Shown here: piece after piece, positions 6,466 to 8,855 of the stretch
Layout of the letters: each line of letters opens with the position of its first letter
How positions within the stretch are numbered: position 1 is the stretch's first letter
Source: Dehalococcoidia bacterium
GTDB taxonomy: Bacteria > Chloroflexota > Dehalococcoidia > UBA2985
Length of the DNA: 8,855 nt
Reading direction: 5' to 3'
Assembly: GCA_030740415.1 (NCBI GenBank)
Contig: JASLXI010000021.1
Span: 1 to 8,855, forward strand
Program-made: the position numbers and the translations under genes
Notes under the pieces: model-generated
Databases searched by the model: none
What the model was told of the DNA's origin: nothing
The model's input: the letters and a program-made list of their open reading frames with translations, nothing else

Positions 6466-7113
6466 TCATGCCCGGGTATCCTCAAGCAAGGCCGCATCGT
6501 AGTCTCCAAGGGAAAGCTCTTCGACCAGTTCCTCCACGCGGGTTATGCGCCTATCGAAGCGGGTGATGCACCTGCCAATGGTGCTAACGTAGTGGGAGTC
6601 GCTGCCTCCGACACAGTGGAAACCGTACCTCTCGGCCAGTTGTCCAGCCAGGCTATTCTCCTCTGTACTGCTCCCTCCGTTAAATCTTTCTATAGTCTGG
6701 ACGTCAACCAACCAGGCTCCATTCTGAATGTGCTGCCAGAGGCCGATGCGGGGTCGTCCTGGGTGGGCTGCGATGGCGTATCCGCCGGTGTCCCTGACTG
6801 CTCTGAATACCTCGTGGGCCGCAAGGGTGACGTCCTTAAAGTCGAACTGGTCTACAAGCTTGGGAGTTATGCCATACACAAGAACGTGTCCCAGATCAGT
6901 CTCGATCTCTGCTCCCTTTATTACTACGGCACCGTACCGGTCGGCCAGGGAAGAATAGTCGACCTCGAAGTCGAAGCCCCTGTGCTCCGTCAGGGCTAAG
7001 CCGTCCACCTGGTATCCCTTCTTGCGGAGGACGCTGATCCACTTCAGGTATCCCTCCACGGTCCCGCCGGCATCGTCGGACTGCTTGGAATGTACGTGCA
7101 TGTCTATGAACAC
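6466..7113 (-). CDS. PHP-domain metal-dependent phosphoesterase/hydrolase
   Basis: This 215-residue protein is a compact stand-alone PHP domain, a TIM-like barrel that binds two or three metal ions and usually hydrolyses phosphate esters. Metal-binding motifs appear in order: HVHS (H6, H8), TEHRG (H44), GAEIETDLGHVLVYG (E69, H76), AHPGRP (H117) and GSDSHY (D172, H174). No polymerase or other domain is attached, so it is not the PHP domain of DnaE or PolX. The GTG start at 7113 places the first motif at the normal distance from the N-terminus and has CAGGAG about 10 nt upstream; a later ATG at residue 5 would truncate the first strand. It probably leads an operon with the two hot-dog genes downstream and has its own candidate promoter. 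The substrate is unknown, and small-molecule phosphatase or nucleotide roles occur in the family. Confidence 0.9.
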   Translation of the reverse strand: MFIDMHVHSKQSDDAGGTVEGYLKWISVLRKKGYQVDGLALTEHRGFDFEVDYSSLADRYGAVVIKGAEIETDLGHVLVYGITPKLVDQFDFKDVTLAAHEVFRAVRDTGGYAIAAHPGRPRIGLWQHIQNGAWLVDVQTIERFNGGSSTEENSLAGQLAERYGFHCVGGSDSHYVSTIGRCITRFDRRITRVEELVEELSLGDYDAALLEDTRA

Positions 7114-7163
7114 AGGTCTCGTACTCCTGCATAGCGAGCTGATGGCAAAGTCATATGGGCTAT

Positions 7164-7193
7164 ATTATGCCTAGTGTAACGGGTAGATGGCAA
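7164..7193 (-). promoter_or_regulatory. Candidate sigma70-type promoter for the PHP/hot-dog operon
   Basis: On the minus strand TTGCCA (7188-7193, 5/6 match) and CATAAT (7164-7169, 5/6 match) are separated by 18 bp. Transcription would begin near 7157, giving a leader of about 44 nt before the GTG at 7113. It lies in the 117-bp gap after the transporter gene, where no terminator hairpin was seen, so read-through from the transporter is also possible. Confidence 0.5.
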
Positions 7194-7230
7194 GTTCTTA
7201 GCGAGGACTCGATGGCTCATGTGGAAGGGA

Positions 7231-8493
7231 TCAACGATGTCTGGTCCCGGTTTCAGGCAGAAACTTACCACCAAGGAAAAGAGTGAATGCCATGGGAGAT
7301 ACTATGGCGAGTCCCAAGAACAGAGAATCGGTGCTCTCTTGGATAGCGCCTACGAGAAGCGGCCCCAGGGTGGCGCCCATTGGGAACAGAGTACGAATTA
7401 GCCCTAGGGCTACCGCCACCTCTCTCGGAGGGAGCCTCATATCCAAAGGAATTGTGGAGAGGATGGGTGGCACGGCCATTGCGAAGATGCCCGCTCCGAA
7501 CAGGAGGAACATCGCCAAGGGGACGGAATTTACCTGTAGTAAGGCGAGGTAGGTGGCAGGAAGAAATAGGCCCGGGGCCCATATGAAGGGTTTCCTCTGT
7601 CCAATTAGTTGGGAGAGCACACCCGCGGAGAGAGAACCCAGGATTCCTCCTACCGGAAACGCTGCCATAAGCAGGCCGACGGTGGTAAGAGAGACGTCCA
7701 TGTACTCGATTGCGTAGGTGGGATAGAAGGTCATGAAGGAGGCGAAGGTCACGGCCGCCCCCATCTGGCATCCTGCGACAACCCACAGGATTTTGCGGCG
7801 GCGCAAGACCCTAGCCGGACTGCCCACCTGAGGAGTCGGATCGCCCTCTGACTCGGTTCGCCGTCGCTCCCGACCAAGGAACAACCACAGTACGGATAGG
7901 AGCACTAAAGCGATGGCGATCCCCACGTAGACCTCTCTCCATCCTCCCAACAGGACCACCAGAGAAGGAGTGACGGCGATTCCTACCATTTGGCCCAATG
8001 ACCGGTTACTGAAGTCCAGGCTGTTGATGATGGCATATAGTCGAGGCTGAAACCACTGTTGGATGAAGATAATCTGGATCTGGATCCGGCTGACGGCCAA
8101 TAAGACAAAGGAGAGTCGGGCAACTATGAGGACCGTGACGTTGGGTGCAATGGCATGCAGCAGGGCAGCACCAGCCATCGCCAAGGCACTCACTACTGTG
8201 ACAAGCTTAGGATTGTACTTCGTCAACCAGATACTGGCGGGGAGTGCCATGACCCCAAACCCAAAGAAACCCGCAGAGCCCATGAGCCCCGCCTGTAGCG
8301 ACGTCATGCCAAGGTCGTCCTTCCAGATGGGGATGAGTACGCCTATAGACATGAACACGAACACGTTGGCCAGGTCCATGCCCCACAGATTGCCCATCAC
8401 CACCCAGGCATAGCCTGGCTGACGTTCATTGGTACGAGAAGCAGGGGGGAGCGTAGCTGGGGGTTGTTCTTCTCCGCGCCTTTCGGCGCTCAA
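7231..8493 (-). CDS. Major facilitator superfamily (MFS) transporter
   Basis: This 420-residue integral membrane protein has about twelve hydrophobic segments in two groups of six: roughly 28-56, 66-90, 97-115, 118-138, 166-184, 186-206, then 235-258, 270-292, 303-320, 325-345, 358-384 and 388-408. They are joined by a charged cytoplasmic loop (207-233, rich in Arg and Glu), the classic MFS layout. A polar N-terminal tail of about 27 residues precedes the first helix. GWREVYVGIAIAL after helix 5 resembles a common MFS motif. The TTG at 8493 is the first possible start after an in-frame stop, but its ribosome site is poor. A later GTG/ATG at residues 31-33 would cut into helix 1. The closest resemblance is to secondary transporters of organic anions or drug-like compounds, but the substrate cannot be read from sequence. 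It may feed the pathway encoded downstream. Confidence 0.9.
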   Translation of the reverse strand: MSAERRGEEQPPATLPPASRTNERQPGYAWVVMGNLWGMDLANVFVFMSIGVLIPIWKDDLGMTSLQAGLMGSAGFFGFGVMALPASIWLTKYNPKLVTVVSALAMAGAALLHAIAPNVTVLIVARLSFVLLAVSRIQIQIIFIQQWFQPRLYAIINSLDFSNRSLGQMVGIAVTPSLVVLLGGWREVYVGIAIALVLLSVLWLFLGRERRRTESEGDPTPQVGSPARVLRRRKILWVVAGCQMGAAVTFASFMTFYPTYAIEYMDVSLTTVGLLMAAFPVGGILGSLSAGVLSQLIGQRKPFIWAPGLFLPATYLALLQVNSVPLAMFLLFGAGIFAMAVPPILSTIPLDMRLPPREVAVALGLIRTLFPMGATLGPLLVGAIQESTDSLFLGLAIVSPMAFTLFLGGKFLPETGTRHR

Positions 8494-8652
8494 GGCTGTT
8501 TACTCAAATCTTCATCTTGTTGTAATGATAGGATAGCCGGGGTGCCGACCCTGGAACACGGCAAGACGCCCGAACAAGCTCTGAAATGCAGCGGAATGGT
8601 TTATCAGGTACAAGTCCAGCCCCATCATACAACTAAGGTTCACCTTTAGCCA

Positions 8653-8732
8653 GCGGATGGACGAGTTAGAGCTTATTGGAATGGAGGCCGTTGACAGTTG
8701 AAGAAGCAGTTACTACACTCGCGTCCATCCGC
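8653..8732. repeat. Perfect 11-bp inverted repeat with a 58-nt loop
   Basis: GCGGATGGACG at 8653-8663 and its exact reverse complement at 8722-8732 lie in the non-coding region between the divergent transporter and hydrolase genes. Beyond a 2-nt bulge the pairing continues for three more bases (AGT/ACT). It could be a paired operator, an RNA hairpin, or the ends of a small degraded element. The rest of 8494-8652 shows only a short GC-rich hairpin near 8537-8554 without a following T-run. Confidence 0.6.
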
Positions 8733-8758
8733 CAAAACTAACCTCCAGAGAAACAATC

Positions 8759-8855
8759 TTGGAAAATAGTATCCCGCGTGAGGAGATAGATGTTCATGCC
8801 AAACACGGCAGACTGCACTGTGTAGTCCAAGGGGAGGGCGACCCCCTTGTGCTCC
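8759..8855 (+). CDS. Alpha/beta hydrolase, N-terminal fragment cut by window edge
   Basis: The frame covering 8789-8855 reads DVHAKHGRLHCVVQGEGDPLVL, matching the first two strands of alpha/beta hydrolases (usual form: G-x-x-L-H-Y-x-x-x-G-x-G-x-P-L-V-L-L-H-G). The oxyanion HG and the catalytic triad lie beyond the window. The frame is open from a stop at 8699-8701. The only common start codon before the conserved part is TTG at 8759, with a weak GAGA upstream. A much better ribosome site (AGGAG at 8781-8785) sits before an ATG at 8790, but that ATG is in another frame and meets TAG at 8823-8825 after 11 codons. So the true start is uncertain, and a frameshift or start-codon change is possible. 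It is transcribed divergently from the transporter. The product class is inferred from a short stretch. Confidence 0.6.
   Translation, partial: MENSIPREEIDVHAKHGRLHCVVQGEGDPLVL

Noticed and set aside
8537..8554. GC-rich hairpin CCGGGGT-GCCG-ACCCTGG considered as a terminator
   Set aside because: No T-run follows on either strand and no gene ends nearby; it contains a G-T pair and is short.
8505..8630. Small minus-strand frame of about 38 codons (MMGLDLYLIN...) upstream of the transporter
   Set aside because: No ribosome site, no recognisable family and too short to separate from chance.
8464..8649. 61-codon plus-strand frame with weak resemblance to an aldo-keto reductase segment (TPEQALK...), possibly a decayed gene
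   Set aside because: It starts inside the transporter gene on the other strand, has no ribosome site, and the resemblance is a few residues long with no second motif.

Overview
The window looks like bacterial chromosomal DNA of moderate GC content with tightly packed genes and frequent GTG/TTG starts. No gene identifies the taxon. The gene styles and the dprA-remnant/topA/xer order would fit a Chloroflexota (Dehalococcoidia or SAR202-like) bacterium, but this is a low-confidence inference from pattern recognition only. No rRNA, tRNA, CRISPR array, insertion sequence or phage gene was seen.

Left part (1-1877, minus strand): a compact metal-uptake operon in the order regulator, binding lipoprotein, ATPase. 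A Fur-family repressor, most likely Zur, is followed after 14 bp by a ZnuA-type substrate-binding lipoprotein. Its stop overlaps the likely GTG start of a ZnuC-type ATPase that runs off the left edge. A membrane permease (ZnuB) would be expected further left. A TGATAC-N3-GTATCA type inverted repeat occurs at the regulator start and again inside the first codons of the lipoprotein gene, which suggests metal-dependent autoregulation.

Middle (1878-5500, plus strand): a divergent promoter region, then the orphaned C-terminal winged-helix domain of DprA, in frame with an upstream stop and without the DprA Rossmann domain. It overlaps the start of an intact topA (DNA topoisomerase I with three C-terminal zinc ribbons). 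topA in turn overlaps a Xer-type tyrosine recombinase. dprA-topA-xer is a common bacterial gene order, so the locus appears to be ancestral with dprA decayed, and the metal operon now abuts the gap.

Right part (5504-8493, minus strand): an MFS transporter, then a PHP-domain metallohydrolase and two overlapping single-hot-dog MaoC-like proteins, probably forming one (R)-hydratase-like heterodimer. Neither hot-dog protein shows the usual Asp/His hydratase dyad. A promoter-like element lies before the PHP gene. At the far right, 8494-8758 is non-coding with a perfect 11-bp inverted repeat, followed by the N-terminus of an alpha/beta hydrolase on the plus strand whose start is unclear.

No clearly new defence or mobile system is visible. 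The best leads are the dprA relic, the repeated operator-like motif, and the hot-dog pair without canonical catalytic residues.
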